60,887 nucleotides of DNA from Selenomonadales bacterium (GCA_029975165.1 JARKPR010000019.1:1-60887), one strand, 5' to 3'; positions 17,465 to 25,809 are shown, numbered from the stretch's first letter. The notes: a model not told the origin generated them from the letters alone. Program-made: numbers and translations.

Positions 17465-17489
17465 CAGCGCCCTGAAAAAAGGGTACAAT
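17461..17489 (+). promoter_or_regulatory. Consensus promoter of tRNA-Pro(GGG)
   Basis: Perfect TTGACA at 17461-17466 overlapping the thrB stop, a 17-base spacer and TACAAT at 17484-17489. Initiation would fall about six bases before the mature tRNA. Confidence 0.88.
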
Positions 17490-17501
17490 AAATTTTGTCG
17501 T

Positions 17502-17578
<77 letters not shown>

Positions 17579-17596
17579 ACTACATAACCATTCCCG

Positions 17597-17625
17597 GTCC
17601 CGCCGTAGCCGGCGGGACTTTTGCT
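17597..17625 (+). terminator. Terminator after tRNA-Pro
   Basis: GTCCCGCC pairs with GGCGGGAC around a 6-base loop, followed by TTTTGCTTT. Confidence 0.88.
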
Positions 17626-17712
17626 TTGCCGCCGGCGTAGCGTCCCTCCGGAGTAAGCAAACCGCCAAGTGGCAATACTATCCATGGAATCCAATAACCG
17701 TGGAGACATGTC

Positions 17713-17874
17713 ATGGACATCAGCTATCTCCTCGCCACCATAGTCGCCGGCTTCCACGCCCTCACCTACGCCCGCTGGCTCAGAATGAACGGCAACAAGA
17801 CCGGCGCCTTCGGCGTGCTCCTAATCGTCCTGCTGTCCCTCATCCTGCCGGTCTACCGGCTTATAACCCAATAA
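17713..17874 (+). CDS. Small two-helix membrane protein
   Basis: A 53-codon frame starting MDISYLLATIVAGFHALTYA and ending PVYRLITQ. It has two hydrophobic stretches (residues about 4-20 and 33-48) separated by a basic, polar loop with RWLRMNGNKTG, as expected of a short hairpin membrane protein. A TGGAGA sequence precedes the ATG at moderate spacing. It sits alone between a tRNA terminator and the aminotransferase gene. I recognise no family. Support is the codon pattern, which matches neighbouring genes, the hydrophobicity and the otherwise unexplained gap. Confidence 0.6.
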   Translation: MDISYLLATIVAGFHALTYARWLRMNGNKTGAFGVLLIVLLSLILPVYRLITQ

Positions 17875-17982
17875 ACACGAAAACCGCCGCACGCTTTTTT
17901 CCCTTTCACCCGTCGCGCCAAGAAGGGTTTGCCGGGGCGAAAATAGAAGACAATACCAGTAAATAACACGGGAGGTGTAACG

Positions 17983-19236
17983 ATGGATAAGGAAAAAATC
18001 ATCGCCGAAACCATCGAAAAATACGAGCAGTTCGTCAACCCGGCCGTCGCCAGGCTGTTCCGCTTCATGGGCCTGGCTACCGTCGAGTGGCAGGCCGAAG
18101 GCAGCGTCATCCGCGACATCGACGGCAAGGAATACATCGACTGCCTCGGCGGCTACGGCGTGTTCAGCCTCGGCCACCGCCACCCCAAAGTAGTCGCCGC
18201 CGTCAAGGACCAACTCGACCGAATGCCGCTCGCCAGCAAAGTCCTGTTCGACAAACCGCTCGCCGACCTGTCCGCCCTCCTCGCCGCCGTAACCCCCGGC
18301 GACCTCACCTACAGCTTCGTCGTCAACAGCGGCACCGAAGCCGTCGAAGGCGCCCTTAAGCTCGCCCGCATCCACACCGGCCGCCCGAAATTCGTCGCCA
18401 CCGCCGGCGCCTTCCACGGCAAAACGATCGGCGCCCTCACCGCCACCGGCCGCGACCTCTTCCGCGCCCCCTTCCAGCCGCTGCTGGCCGGCTTTAGCCA
18501 CGTCCCCTTCGGCGACGCCGCCGCCCTCGAAGCCGCCGTCGACGACCAAACGGCCGCCGTCATCATCGAACCCATCCAGGGCGAAGGCGGCATCATCGTC
18601 CCCCCCGACGACTACCTGCCGGCGGCCCGCCGGGCGTGCGACCGCCACGGCGCCGTCCTCATTTGCGACGAAGTCCAGACCGGCCTCGGCCGCACCGGCG
18701 CCATGTTCGCCGTCGACCACTGCCGGGTCGTGCCCGACATCATCACCACCGCCAAGGCCCTCGGCGGCGGCGTCATGCCCATCGGCGCCTTCACCGCCCG
18801 GCCGCACCTGTGGGAAAAATACATCTCCGCCCCCTTCCTCCACACCACCACCTTCGGCGGCAACCCCCTGGCCTGCGCCGCCGCCGTCGCCGCCATAAAC
18901 GTCGTCAGGGAGGAGGACCTGCCGGCAAAAGCCGCCGCCACCGGCGGCTACTTCCTCGGCGCCCTCCGCCGCCTCGCCGGCGAATATCCCGAAGTCATCC
19001 GCGCCGCCCGCGGCCGCGGCCTCATGATCGGCCTCGAACTCACCAAAGAAGGCATCGGCGGCCTGCTCATGTCCGAGCTCATCAACCGCGGCGTCCTCGT
19101 CGCCTATACCCTCAACAACCCCAAAGTCATCCGCATCGAGCCGCCGCTCACCATCGCTGGCGACCAGGTCGACTACGTCCTGGAAGCCTTCAAACAGGCC
19201 GTCGCCACTGCCCAGGACATGATCGACGATTTATAA
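17983..19236 (+). CDS. Class III PLP-dependent aminotransferase (putrescine/ornithine-type)
   Basis: A 417-residue fold-type I aminotransferase. It shows GGYGVFSLGHRHPKV, NSGTEAVEGALKLAR, AFHGKTIGALTATG, EPIQGEGGIIVPP, CDEVQTGLGRTG and the PLP lysine in ITTAKALGGG. This pattern is closest to putrescine or acetylornithine/ornithine aminotransferases; the exact amine donor cannot be told from sequence. GGGAGGTG precedes the ATG. It is followed after 16 bases by an SRPBCC protein, apparently in the same operon. speD lies 2.5 kb downstream, so a polyamine link is possible but unproven. Confidence 0.88.
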   Translation: MDKEKIIAETIEKYEQFVNPAVARLFRFMGLATVEWQAEGSVIRDIDGKEYIDCLGGYGVFSLGHRHPKVVAAVKDQLDRMPLASKVLFDKPLADLSALLAAVTPGDLTYSFVVNSGTEAVEGALKLARIHTGRPKFVATAGAFHGKTIGALTATGRDLFRAPFQPLLAGFSHVPFGDAAALEAAVDDQTAAVIIEPIQGEGGIIVPPDDYLPAARRACDRHGAVLICDEVQTGLGRTGAMFAVDHCRVVPDIITTAKALGGGVMPIGAFTARPHLWEKYISAPFLHTTTFGGNPLACAAAVAAINVVREEDLPAKAAATGGYFLGALRRLAGEYPEVIRAARGRGLMIGLELTKEGIGGLLMSELINRGVLVAYTLNNPKVIRIEPPLTIAGDQVDYVLEAFKQAVATAQDMIDDL

Positions 19237-19252
19237 TAGGGAGGTATACCCC

Positions 19253-19693
19253 ATGCCGTACGTCGAAGTTTCTCTGCCTGTCGGCGCCAGCTGCGAGGCT
19301 ATCTACCCCATCCTCAAGCAAATGGAAAAATACCCCGAATTCATGACCGACCTCGAAAGCGTCGAAGTCCTTGAGCGCGGCGGCGACACCACCGTCACCA
19401 AATGGGTGTCCAACGTCGACGGCCGCATCATCCGCTGGACCGAGCGCGACACCTTCGACGACGCCAACTTCCACATCGCCTACCGCCAGATCGACGGCGA
19501 CCTGAAAAAATTCGAAGGCGAGTGGATCCTCACCCCCCTGGACGCCGCCACCACCGAAATCAAGCTCACCGTCGACTTCGAATTCGGCATCCCGATGATT
19601 GCCGGCCTGCTAAACCCCATCCTGAAGAAAAAAGTGAAGATTAACAGCGAAAATATGCTCAAAGCGATAAAAGAAAGATTGGAAAAGCCGTAA
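19253..19693 (+). CDS. SRPBCC/START-like ligand-binding protein (COQ10/aromatase type)
   Basis: A protein of 146 residues with the helix-grip layout. It opens with a strand (VEVSLPVGASCEAIYPILKQ) and continues with the KYPEFMTDLESVEVLE segment typical of polyketide cyclase/COQ10-like proteins, then antiparallel strands, and ends in a long basic helix (ILKKKVKINSENMLKAIKER). Such proteins bind hydrophobic ligands in a cavity. It is co-transcribed with the aminotransferase (RBS GGGAGG, 16-base gap). No ligand can be named. An AT-rich perfect palindrome follows the stop. Confidence 0.78.
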   Translation: MPYVEVSLPVGASCEAIYPILKQMEKYPEFMTDLESVEVLERGGDTTVTKWVSNVDGRIIRWTERDTFDDANFHIAYRQIDGDLKKFEGEWILTPLDAATTEIKLTVDFEFGIPMIAGLLNPILKKKVKINSENMLKAIKERLEKP

Positions 19694-19703
19694 TTGGCAG
19701 TTG

Positions 19704-19732
19704 TTAATTATAAGTAATTCACTTATAATTAA
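19704..19732. promoter_or_regulatory. AT-rich perfect palindrome, possible operator
   Basis: Arms TTAATTATAAGT (19704-19715) and ACTTATAATTAA (19721-19732) are perfectly complementary with a 5-base centre. There is no GC stem or T-run, so it does not look like a terminator. It lies about 105 bases before htpX. Confidence 0.4.
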
Positions 19733-19837
19733 GATAACCCACGACAGGAGGGGATCGACACGGAGGAATAAACGCCCGCCACCAGGCTATATAATACTAC
19801 TGACATATAATTTCCTAAAAAACGGAGGTGGATTCTT

Positions 19838-20701
19838 TTGAATTCGCTCAAAACGACCCTACTGCTCGCCGTACTCACGGGCTTGCTGCTCGCGATAGGA
19901 TACGCCTTCGGCGGTACCAAGGGCATGAGCATCATGCTGGTCTTCTCCATGCTCATGAACTTCTTCAGCTACTGGTACAGCGACAAAATCGTCCTCAACA
20001 TGTACGGCGCCCGGGAAGTCACCCCCCAAGCGGCCCCCGACCTCATCCGCATGGTATCCGGCTTGGCCCAGAAAGCCAAGCTGCCCATGCCGCGCGTCTA
20101 TGTCATCGACACCGACGTTCCCAACGCCTTCGCCACCGGCCGCGACCCCGAGCATGCCGCCGTCGCCGTGACCACCGGCATCATGCGGGCCCTCAACTAC
20201 CAGGAGCTTGAAGGCGTCGTCGCCCACGAACTCGCCCACGTCAAAAATCGCGACACCCTCATCAGCACCGTCGTCGCCACCATCGCCGGCGTCATCACCT
20301 GGATCGCCCAGATAGCCCAGTTCGCAGCCATCTTCGGCCGCGGCAGCGACAACGAAGAAGGCGGCCTCGGCGGCGCGCTCGAATTCATCTTCCTCGCCGT
20401 CCTCGCCCCCATCGCCGCCACCCTCATCCAGCTCGGCATCTCCCGCGTGCGGGAATTCCAGGCCGACGAAACGGGCGGCATGGTGAGCGGCAACCCGCTG
20501 GCCCTCGCCAGCGCCCTGCAGAAAATCGAAAGCTACGCCAAGCATCGCGTCATGTCCGAAGCCACGCCGGCCACCTCGCACCTGTTCATCATCAACCCCT
20601 TCAGCGGCGTCGGCGGCTGGCTCACCGGCCTCTTCAGCACCCACCCCTCCACGGCCCAGCGGGTCGCGAAACTGCAGGAACTCGCCAAACGCATGCGGTA
20701 A
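19838..20701 (+). CDS. htpX: Membrane zinc metalloprotease HtpX
   Basis: A 287-residue M48 family protease. Two N-terminal membrane segments come first, then [16 protein letters not shown], the zinc motif HELAH in [15 protein letters not shown], two more hydrophobic stretches (about 150-195) and the third ligand region REFQADETG. HtpX degrades misfolded membrane proteins at the inner membrane. The TTG start at 19838 follows GGAGGTGG. Two TATAAT-like sequences (19790-19795 and 19806-19811) precede it, but neither has a clear -35. A terminator follows. Confidence 0.94.
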   Translation: MNSLKTTLLLAVLTGLLLAIGYAFGGTKGMSIMLVFSMLMNFFSYWYSDKIVLNMYGAREVTPQAAPDLIRMVSGLAQKAKLPMPRVYVIDTDVPNAFATGRDPEHAAVAVTTGIMRALNYQELEGVVAHELAHVKNRDTLISTVVATIAGVITWIAQIAQFAAIFGRGSDNEEGGLGGALEFIFLAVLAPIAATLIQLGISRVREFQADETGGMVSGNPLALASALQKIESYAKHRVMSEATPATSHLFIINPFSGVGGWLTGLFSTHPSTAQRVAKLQELAKRMR

Positions 20702-20716
20702 GTAGTAAGCAGCAAG

Positions 20717-20755
20717 AAATCCCCTACGCTCTGAGCGGCGGGGATTTTTCTTTTT
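20717..20755 (+). terminator. Terminator after htpX
   Basis: AAATCCCC (717-724) pairs with GGGGATTT (740-747), with an inner ACGCT/AGCG extension, followed by TTTCTTTTT. Confidence 0.85.
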
Positions 20756-20822
20756 CCCCGGCAGGAATAACCTGGACGGCAAGGAATGAATAATATATTC
20801 ACACAACAGGGGGTAAAGAGAG

Positions 20823-21581
20823 ATGAAATTCGTCAGATTCCAGCAGGGAGCAGCCGTCAGGTACGGCGTCCTCGAAGGTGAAAACATCCGGGTTGTCGAA
20901 GGCGACATCTTCGCCAAATGGGCCATGGGCAACCAGACCGTCAAACCCGAAGCCGTCAAGCTGCTCGCGCCGTGCGCCCCGTCCAAAGGCGTCTGCATCG
21001 GCCTCAACTACTATGGTCACGCCAACGAAATGAAATCCGCCATCCCCAAACAGCCCCTCATGTTCCTCAAACCCTCGTCCGCCCTCAACCACCCTGGCGG
21101 CGCCATCGAATACCCGGCCATCTCCCAGAACCTCCACTACGAAGCCGAACTCGTCGTCGTCATTGGCAAACAGGCCCGCAACGTGCCCGCCGCCGCCGCC
21201 CGCGACTACATCCTCGGCTACACCTGCGGCAACGACGTCACCGCCCGCGACATCCAGATGAACGACGGCCAGTGGACGCGCGGCAAATCCTTCGACACCT
21301 TCATGCCGCTCGGCCCCTGCATCGCCACCGACGTCGACCCCGCCGACATCGACCTCAAGCTCACCCTCAACGGCGAAAGCAAACAAGCCTCCAACACCCG
21401 CGACCTCATCTTCAAAGTCGAGGACCTCGTCGCCTTCGTCAGCCAGGTCATGACCCTCTATCCCGGCGACATCATCATGACCGGCACCCCGGCCGGCGTG
21501 GGACCCATGCAGATCGGCGACACCGTCGCCGTCGAACTCGCTGGCATCGGCCGCCTCGAAAACATCATCGTCAAAGGCTGA
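20823..21581 (+). CDS. Fumarylacetoacetate hydrolase (FAH) family protein
   Basis: A 252-residue protein with a short N-terminal domain and the FAH catalytic fold. IGLNYYGHANE is followed by the metal-ligand glutamates in YEAELVVVIGK, then YTCGNDVTARDIQ, GKSFDTFMPLGPC, and TGTPAGVGPM near the end. The family includes C-C bond hydrolases, oxaloacetate decarboxylases and isomerases of aromatic catabolism, and the substrate cannot be chosen here. GGGGG precedes the ATG. It is a single-gene unit between terminators, with no catabolic neighbours. Confidence 0.88.
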   Translation: MKFVRFQQGAAVRYGVLEGENIRVVEGDIFAKWAMGNQTVKPEAVKLLAPCAPSKGVCIGLNYYGHANEMKSAIPKQPLMFLKPSSALNHPGGAIEYPAISQNLHYEAELVVVIGKQARNVPAAAARDYILGYTCGNDVTARDIQMNDGQWTRGKSFDTFMPLGPCIATDVDPADIDLKLTLNGESKQASNTRDLIFKVEDLVAFVSQVMTLYPGDIIMTGTPAGVGPMQIGDTVAVELAGIGRLENIIVKG

Positions 21582-21613
21582 AAACGGCCGTAATCTGTCC
21601 TAAGCGCGCACTA

Positions 21614-21662
21614 TCCGCCAGGAAACGATATATTATAAATATATATTGACTTTCCTGGCGGA
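21614..21662. promoter_or_regulatory. 12-bp inverted repeat spanning the speD promoter
   Basis: TCCGCCAGGAAA (21614-21625) and TTTCCTGGCGGA (21651-21662) are perfectly complementary and separated by 25 AT-rich bases. The right arm lies in the spacer between the speD -35 and -10. It could be an operator or the terminator hairpin of the FAH gene. Confidence 0.6.
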
Positions 21663-21673
21663 TTTGTTAAAAT
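21646..21673 (+). promoter_or_regulatory. Sigma-A promoter for speD
   Basis: TTGACT at 21646-21651, a 16-base spacer and TAAAAT at 21668-21673, giving a leader of roughly 35 bases. Confidence 0.6.
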
Positions 21674-21715
21674 TTTATTTGAAATTCGTTAAAAGCGAAG
21701 GAGGTATTGGATGAG

Positions 21716-22090
21716 TTGAACGCCTTAGGTCGGCACATACTGGCGGAGTTCTACGGCTGTGACGCCGCCGCCCTCGACGATCCCGTCAAGGTCGAGCGCG
21801 CCATGGTGGACGCCGCCCTTGAAGCCGGAGCCGAAGTACGCGAGGTTGCCTTCCACAAATTCAGCCCCCAGGGCGTAAGCGGTGTCGTCGTCATCTCCGA
21901 ATCCCACCTGGCGATCCACACCTGGCCGGAACTCGGTTATGCAGCCGTCGACGTCTTCACCTGCGGCGACCGGGTCGACCCCTGGGAAGCCTGCCGTTAC
22001 CTCGTCGACAGCCTACGGGCCGTTGAAGTCGACGCCACAGAAGTCAAACGCGGGAAATTGACCGGACAGTTGGCGCAAAAAGTATCTTGA
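21716..22090 (+). CDS. speD: S-adenosylmethionine decarboxylase proenzyme
   Basis: A bacterial class 1B SpeD of about 124 residues. The self-cleavage site is the Ser in [12 protein letters not shown], which becomes the pyruvoyl group; CGDRVDPW supplies the processing and catalytic Cys. It makes decarboxylated SAM for spermidine synthesis. I choose TTG 21716, giving MNALGRH, which aligns with the start of the Bacillus enzyme and sits 11 bases after AGGAGG. TTG 21707 is also in frame but only two bases from that site. No spermidine synthase adjoins it. The promoter contains a large inverted repeat, and a terminator follows. Confidence 0.92.
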   Translation: MNALGRHILAEFYGCDAAALDDPVKVERAMVDAALEAGAEVREVAFHKFSPQGVSGVVVISESHLAIHTWPELGYAAVDVFTCGDRVDPWEACRYLVDSLRAVEVDATEVKRGKLTGQLAQKVS

Positions 22091-22148
22091 GGAGGGATTT
22101 TTATTTTACTCCTGACAACCGGTAGGAGATGGGTGGTAGACTGACTTT

Positions 22149-22184
22149 CCTGTTGTACATAATAGTACAGCAGGTTATTTTTTT
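22149..22184 (+). terminator. Terminator after speD
   Basis: A 10-bp stem (22149-22158 with 22165-22174, one G-T pair) and 6-base loop, followed by TTATTTTTTT. Confidence 0.88.
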
Positions 22185-22199
22185 GCCCGCTGCCCGTCC

Positions 22200-22232
22200 A
22201 AAAATAACGATACCCGGCTGTCGCCGGGTATC
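22200..22232 (-). terminator. Terminator for the PilZ gene
   Basis: GATACCCGGC pairs with GCCGGGTATC around a 4-base loop (22209-22232). The minus strand continues GTTATTTTT. Confidence 0.88.
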
Positions 22233-22249
22233 GGTGCCATATCCTCAAA

Positions 22250-22729
22250 CTATTCGCCGCCTTGCCGCCGCCGCTTGCTAAACGCCAGATACGCGGCCGA
22301 TTCCTTCAACACCGCCAGCTCCCTTTCCAGCAACCTGATCCGCCGCAGAATCTCCGCCTCGCCGATCGCCAGCGACGGCTCCGGCTCCTCGCGAACCTGG
22401 TCGGCCAGCTTCTTGATATGCGCCAGCCACAGCGTCTTATCCAGCGCCTCCAGCTCTACCGGCCCGGTATTTTTGAACTCGCACCCGAAACGGTCGCCCT
22501 CCCGGCGCACCACATTGGCTATCAGCGTCAAGCCCTGCCAGTCCTTGGGAAAATGCAGCGCGATGCAGCTGCCCACCTCGATGGGGCTCGCCGACCTGAG
22601 CTGCAGGCCGCTCATGCTTATATCCAGCGTCATCACATGCCCGGCCTCGCCGGCGCCGTCGGCCGGCTCGACGGTAATGGGAATTTCGACGCTCGTCCGG
22701 GCGGCCTTGCGCTGTTCCTTGCAAAGCAT
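22250..22729 (-). CDS. PilZ domain protein (c-di-GMP receptor)
   Basis: A 159-residue protein. RKAART near the N-terminus supplies the RxxxR motif and DISMSG the DxSxxG motif, the two halves of the c-di-GMP site, on a six-strand barrel. The last 55 residues form a predicted helix (AEILRRIRLLERELAVLKES) that could dimerise as a coiled coil. It is a stand-alone gene with its own terminator and AGGAGG-type ribosome-binding site. There is no GGDEF or EAL partner in the window, so the process controlled, perhaps motility or adhesion, cannot be named. Confidence 0.87.
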   Translation of the reverse strand: MLCKEQRKAARTSVEIPITVEPADGAGEAGHVMTLDISMSGLQLRSASPIEVGSCIALHFPKDWQGLTLIANVVRREGDRFGCEFKNTGPVELEALDKTLWLAHIKKLADQVREEPEPSLAIGEAEILRRIRLLERELAVLKESAAYLAFSKRRRQGGE

Positions 22730-22913
22730 AAGCTTTCCTCCTCATTATCGGCGATAATAATAAAACAGTCCCATCGCCGGCCTGGCGGGAAAAATTTGCC
22801 TAAAGCTGTCATTACAAACTTTGCCGCTTCCCATCATTTTCCTGCCTGCGCCGCCAACTTTTTTGCTGCGGCCAATTTTTCTCCCGCCGGACCGTCCCAA
22901 GCGGCCGCCAGTT

Positions 22914-22942
22914 TTGACAACACGATATCCTCTCCATATAAT
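22914..22942 (+). promoter_or_regulatory. Consensus sigma-A promoter for the M42 peptidase operon
   Basis: Perfect TTGACA (22914-22919), a 17-base spacer and perfect TATAAT (22937-22942). Nothing else is recognisable in the 281-base gap. Confidence 0.92.
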
Positions 22943-23010
22943 GGTAGGTGGATAGCGCCATCAGCATCGCCGCACACTACCGGTAACGACAAGAGGAGGG
23001 ACACGCCTAC

Positions 23011-24084
23011 ATGGACAAAACACTCACCTGGCTCAAAGAAATCAGCGAAGCCGCCGGCCCGTCCGGCTATGAGCAGCGGGTCAAGGCTCTGCTCGCCGAG
23101 CGCCTCGCCGGCAAAAGCGAAGTATCCTACGACCGCATCGGCAGCATCATCTTCAAAAAACAAGGCACGACCGAAGCGCCCCGCATCATGCTCGCCAGCC
23201 ATATGGACGAGATCGGCTTCATGGTCAAACACATCACCAAAGAAGGCTTCTTAAAATTTACGACCTTAGGCGGCTGGTGGGAACAAGTCATGCTCGGCCA
23301 GCGCGTCACCGTCATGACCGCCAAGGGCGACATCCCCGGCGTCATCGGCAGCAAGCCGCCCCACATCCTCAGCGCCGAAGAGCGGAAGAAAGTCGTCCAG
23401 AAAAAAGACATGTACATCGACATCGGCGCCGCCGACGACAATGAAGTCAAGGAAAAATTCGGCGTGCGCCCCGGCGACGCCATCGCCCCCTACAGCACCT
23501 TCACCACCATGGCCGACGACAAATTCCTCATGGCCAAAGCCTGGGACAACCGTATCGGCTGCGCCATCATGGCCGACGTCATCGAAGCCCTTCATCAGGA
23601 AATCCACCCCAACGCCGTCTACGGCGTCGGCACCGTGCAGGAAGAAGTCGGCCTGCGCGGCGCCAAGACAAGCGCCAGCGTCATCGATCCCCATTTCGCC
23701 TTCGCCGTCGACACCTGCGTCGCCGGCGACACCCCCGGCATCGGCGACGACCAGGCCGCCAGCCGCCTCGGCAAAGGCGTCGCCATCTCCATCTACGACT
23801 CCAGCCTCATCCCCCTGCCCAAACTGCGCCAATTCGCCGTCGCCGTCGCCGAAGAAAACAACATCCCCTACCAGCTCGAATTCACCGAAGGCGGCGGCAC
23901 CGACGCCGGCCGCATCCACATCCACGGCCAGGGCGTCCCCAGCCTCGTCCTCAGCCTGCCCACCCGCTACATCCACAGCCACAACAGCGTCATCCATCGC
24001 GACGACTATGACGCCGCCGTCCGCCTCATCGTCGCCATCCTCAAAAAACTCGACGCCGCCAAATGCGAGGAACTGCTGAAATGA
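23011..24084 (+). CDS. M42 family metallopeptidase (glutamyl aminopeptidase/endoglucanase-like)
   Basis: A 357-residue di-metal aminopeptidase of the FrvX/YsdC type. Metal and catalytic residues are visible in ASHMDEIGFMV (His, Asp), AKAWDNRIG (Asp), VQEEVGLRGA (two Glu), FAVDTC (Asp) and IHSHNSV (His). FTEGGGTDAG precedes the last ligand. Such enzymes form dodecameric cages that trim peptides in the cytoplasm. AGAGGAGG precedes the ATG. Its stop overlaps the next ATG, beginning a run of closely packed genes to 25744 under one strong promoter. Confidence 0.92.
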   Translation: MDKTLTWLKEISEAAGPSGYEQRVKALLAERLAGKSEVSYDRIGSIIFKKQGTTEAPRIMLASHMDEIGFMVKHITKEGFLKFTTLGGWWEQVMLGQRVTVMTAKGDIPGVIGSKPPHILSAEERKKVVQKKDMYIDIGAADDNEVKEKFGVRPGDAIAPYSTFTTMADDKFLMAKAWDNRIGCAIMADVIEALHQEIHPNAVYGVGTVQEEVGLRGAKTSASVIDPHFAFAVDTCVAGDTPGIGDDQAASRLGKGVAISIYDSSLIPLPKLRQFAVAVAEENNIPYQLEFTEGGGTDAGRIHIHGQGVPSLVLSLPTRYIHSHNSVIHRDDYDAAVRLIVAILKKLDAAKCEELLK

Positions 24085-24593
24085 CCGGCCAATACCCCTA
24101 CAAAGGGGTATGGCCCACCCTCGAAGGCCAGGTCTTCATCGCCCCCGGCGCCAGACTCGTCGGCGCCGTCACCGTCGGCCAGGGCAGCAGCATCTGGTTC
24201 AACAGCGTCATCCGCGCCGACGACGCCCCCGTCGTCATCGGCCGCTACACCAACATCCAGGACGGCTCCATCCTCCACGCCGACCCCGGCTTCCCGGCCA
24301 CCATCGGCGACTACGTCACCGTCGGCCACAACGTCATCCTCCACGCCTGCACCATCGGCGACAACTGCCTCATAGGCATGGGCGCCATCGTCCTCTCCGG
24401 CGCCAAAATCGGCGACAACTGCCTCATCGGTGCCGGCGCCCTCATCACCGAAGGCAAGGAAATCCCCGCCGGCTCTGTCGTTGTCGGCGCCCCCGGCCGC
24501 CTCATCCGCGCCGCCGGCGAAAAGGACATCGCCATGATACGCGAATCCGCCCGCCACTACCACCAGGAAATACGCCACTACACAAGCGAATAG
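24081..24593 (+). CDS. Gamma-class carbonic anhydrase family protein (left-handed beta helix)
   Basis: A 170-residue hexapeptide-repeat protein, the family often called YrdA/PaaY. The repeats run from VFIAPGARLVG to EIPAGSVVVG, and the three zinc-ligand histidines fit ILHAD, VGHNVILHA and surrounding turns. It would form a trimer with zinc between subunits; many members have weak or no carbonic anhydrase activity. ATG 24081 overlaps the M42 peptidase stop. ndk follows after 12 bases. Confidence 0.88.
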   Translation: MTGQYPYKGVWPTLEGQVFIAPGARLVGAVTVGQGSSIWFNSVIRADDAPVVIGRYTNIQDGSILHADPGFPATIGDYVTVGHNVILHACTIGDNCLIGMGAIVLSGAKIGDNCLIGAGALITEGKEIPAGSVVVGAPGRLIRAAGEKDIAMIRESARHYHQEIRHYTSE

Positions 24594-24605
24594 GGGAGAG
24601 GAACC

Positions 24606-25031
24606 ATGGAACAGACCCTTGTCCTCATAAAGCCGGACGGCGTCGCCAAGGGGCTTACCGGCGAAATCATCGCCCGCTTTGAGCGGCGCGGCCTCGCCAT
24701 CGCCGCCCTCAAAAAGCTGCGGCTGACCCGCGCCCAGGCCGAAAGCCACTACGCCGAGCACCAAGGCAAGCCCTTCTTCGAGCCGCTCGTCGCCTTCATC
24801 ACCTCCGGGCCGCTCGTCGCCCTGGTCGTCGGCGGCAACAACGCCGTCAAAGTCGTCCGCGCCATGATGGGCCCCACCGACCCGGCCGTCGCCGCCCCCG
24901 GCACCATCCGCGGCGACTACGCCCTCGACATAGCCGCCAACATCATCCACGGCTCCGATAGCGAAGAGAGCGCCGCGCGGGAAATCGCCCTCTTCTTCGC
25001 CGCCAGCGAAATCCTCAACAGCGGAGAGTGA
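24606..25031 (+). CDS. ndk: Nucleoside diphosphate kinase
   Basis: A 141-residue NDK with [12 protein letters not shown] at the start and the phosphohistidine in [19 protein letters not shown] precedes it. It balances NTP pools in the cytoplasm. GGGGAGAGG precedes ATG 24606, and the following gene begins four bases after the stop. Length and motifs are typical. Confidence 0.95.
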   Translation: MEQTLVLIKPDGVAKGLTGEIIARFERRGLAIAALKKLRLTRAQAESHYAEHQGKPFFEPLVAFITSGPLVALVVGGNNAVKVVRAMMGPTDPAVAAPGTIRGDYALDIAANIIHGSDSEESAAREIALFFAASEILNSGE

Positions 25032-25035
25032 CACC

Positions 25036-25533
25036 ATGAACATCTACACCAAAACCGGCGATAAAGGCGAAACCTCCCTCTACAGCGGCGAGCGCGTCCC
25101 CAAGGACAGCCCGCGGGTCGAAGCCTACGGCACCATCGACGAACTCGACTCCGCCCTCGGCCTCGCCCGCGCCCTGTGCACGCATGACGACGTGCGCGCC
25201 GTCCTCCACGACCAGCAGAAGCTCCTTTGGGCGGCCATGGCCGAAGTCGCCACCCTCGGCGGCCAGCCGCGCATCACCGCCGCCGAAGTCGCCGCCGCCG
25301 AAGCGGCCATCGACCGCTTCACCGCCGGCCTGCCGCCCCTTGCTGCCTTCCTCATCCCCGGCGGCACTCCCGGCGGCGCCGCCCTCGACCTCGCCCGCAC
25401 CGTCGCCCGCCGCGCCGAGCGCCAGCTGTGGCGGGTCGCCCGCGCCGAACCTGTCGGCGAGCACGTCCTCGTCTACATCAACCGCCTCTCCGACCTCCTG
25501 TTCACCCTCGGCCGCGCGGAAACGGAAAGGTGA
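25036..25533 (+). CDS. PduO-type cob(I)alamin adenosyltransferase
   Basis: A 165-residue helical trimeric adenosyltransferase. N-terminal IYTKTGDKGETSLYSG binds ATP, AYGTIDELDSALG and the C-terminal RRAERQLWRV and YINRLSDLLFTLGR are diagnostic. It converts cob(I)alamin to adenosylcobalamin. It is unrelated in fold to CobO encoded at 8159, so the genome carries both. It sits four bases after ndk in the M42 operon. The gene is usually named pduO or cobA2. Confidence 0.9.
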   Translation: MNIYTKTGDKGETSLYSGERVPKDSPRVEAYGTIDELDSALGLARALCTHDDVRAVLHDQQKLLWAAMAEVATLGGQPRITAAEVAAAEAAIDRFTAGLPPLAAFLIPGGTPGGAALDLARTVARRAERQLWRVARAEPVGEHVLVYINRLSDLLFTLGRAETER

Positions 25534-25543
25534 CGGTCGCCCC

Positions 25544-25744
25544 ATGCCCATCTACGAATTCACCTGCCAACAATGCGCCAAGCGCTTCGAACAGCTCTGC
25601 CGGCTCGACTGGCAGGGCATAGTAGCCTGTCCGGCGTGCGGCAGCCGCGACCTCGCCAAAGGCTTTTCCGCCTTCGCCACCCCCGGCAGCGGCGGCGGCA
25701 ACTGCGGCGGCTGCGCCGGCGGCAACTGCGCCACATGTAAATAG
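25544..25744 (+). CDS. FmdB-family zinc-ribbon protein
   Basis: A 66-residue protein opening MPIYEFTCQQCAKRFEQLC with CxxC, then CPACGS as the second CxxC of a zinc ribbon. It ends in a Gly/Cys-rich tail (GGNCGGCAGGNCATCK) with four more cysteines, which could hold another metal. FmdB proteins were named for regulation near amide-utilisation genes, but their general function is unknown. It starts ten bases after the adenosyltransferase stop and is the last gene of this operon. Confidence 0.85.
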   Translation: MPIYEFTCQQCAKRFEQLCRLDWQGIVACPACGSRDLAKGFSAFATPGSGGGNCGGCAGGNCATCK

Positions 25745-25809
25745 TTGGCACGTGTTGGCCACTTTCCACATAAACTAATAGCGAATAAGTCGGGAAGGGG
25801 CGAGGAACG

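Noticed and set aside
15148-17475. 775-codon plus-strand frame across hom and thrB
   Set aside because: It is Arg/His/Pro-rich out-of-frame reading, and the real genes hom and thrB occupy another frame with clear motifs.
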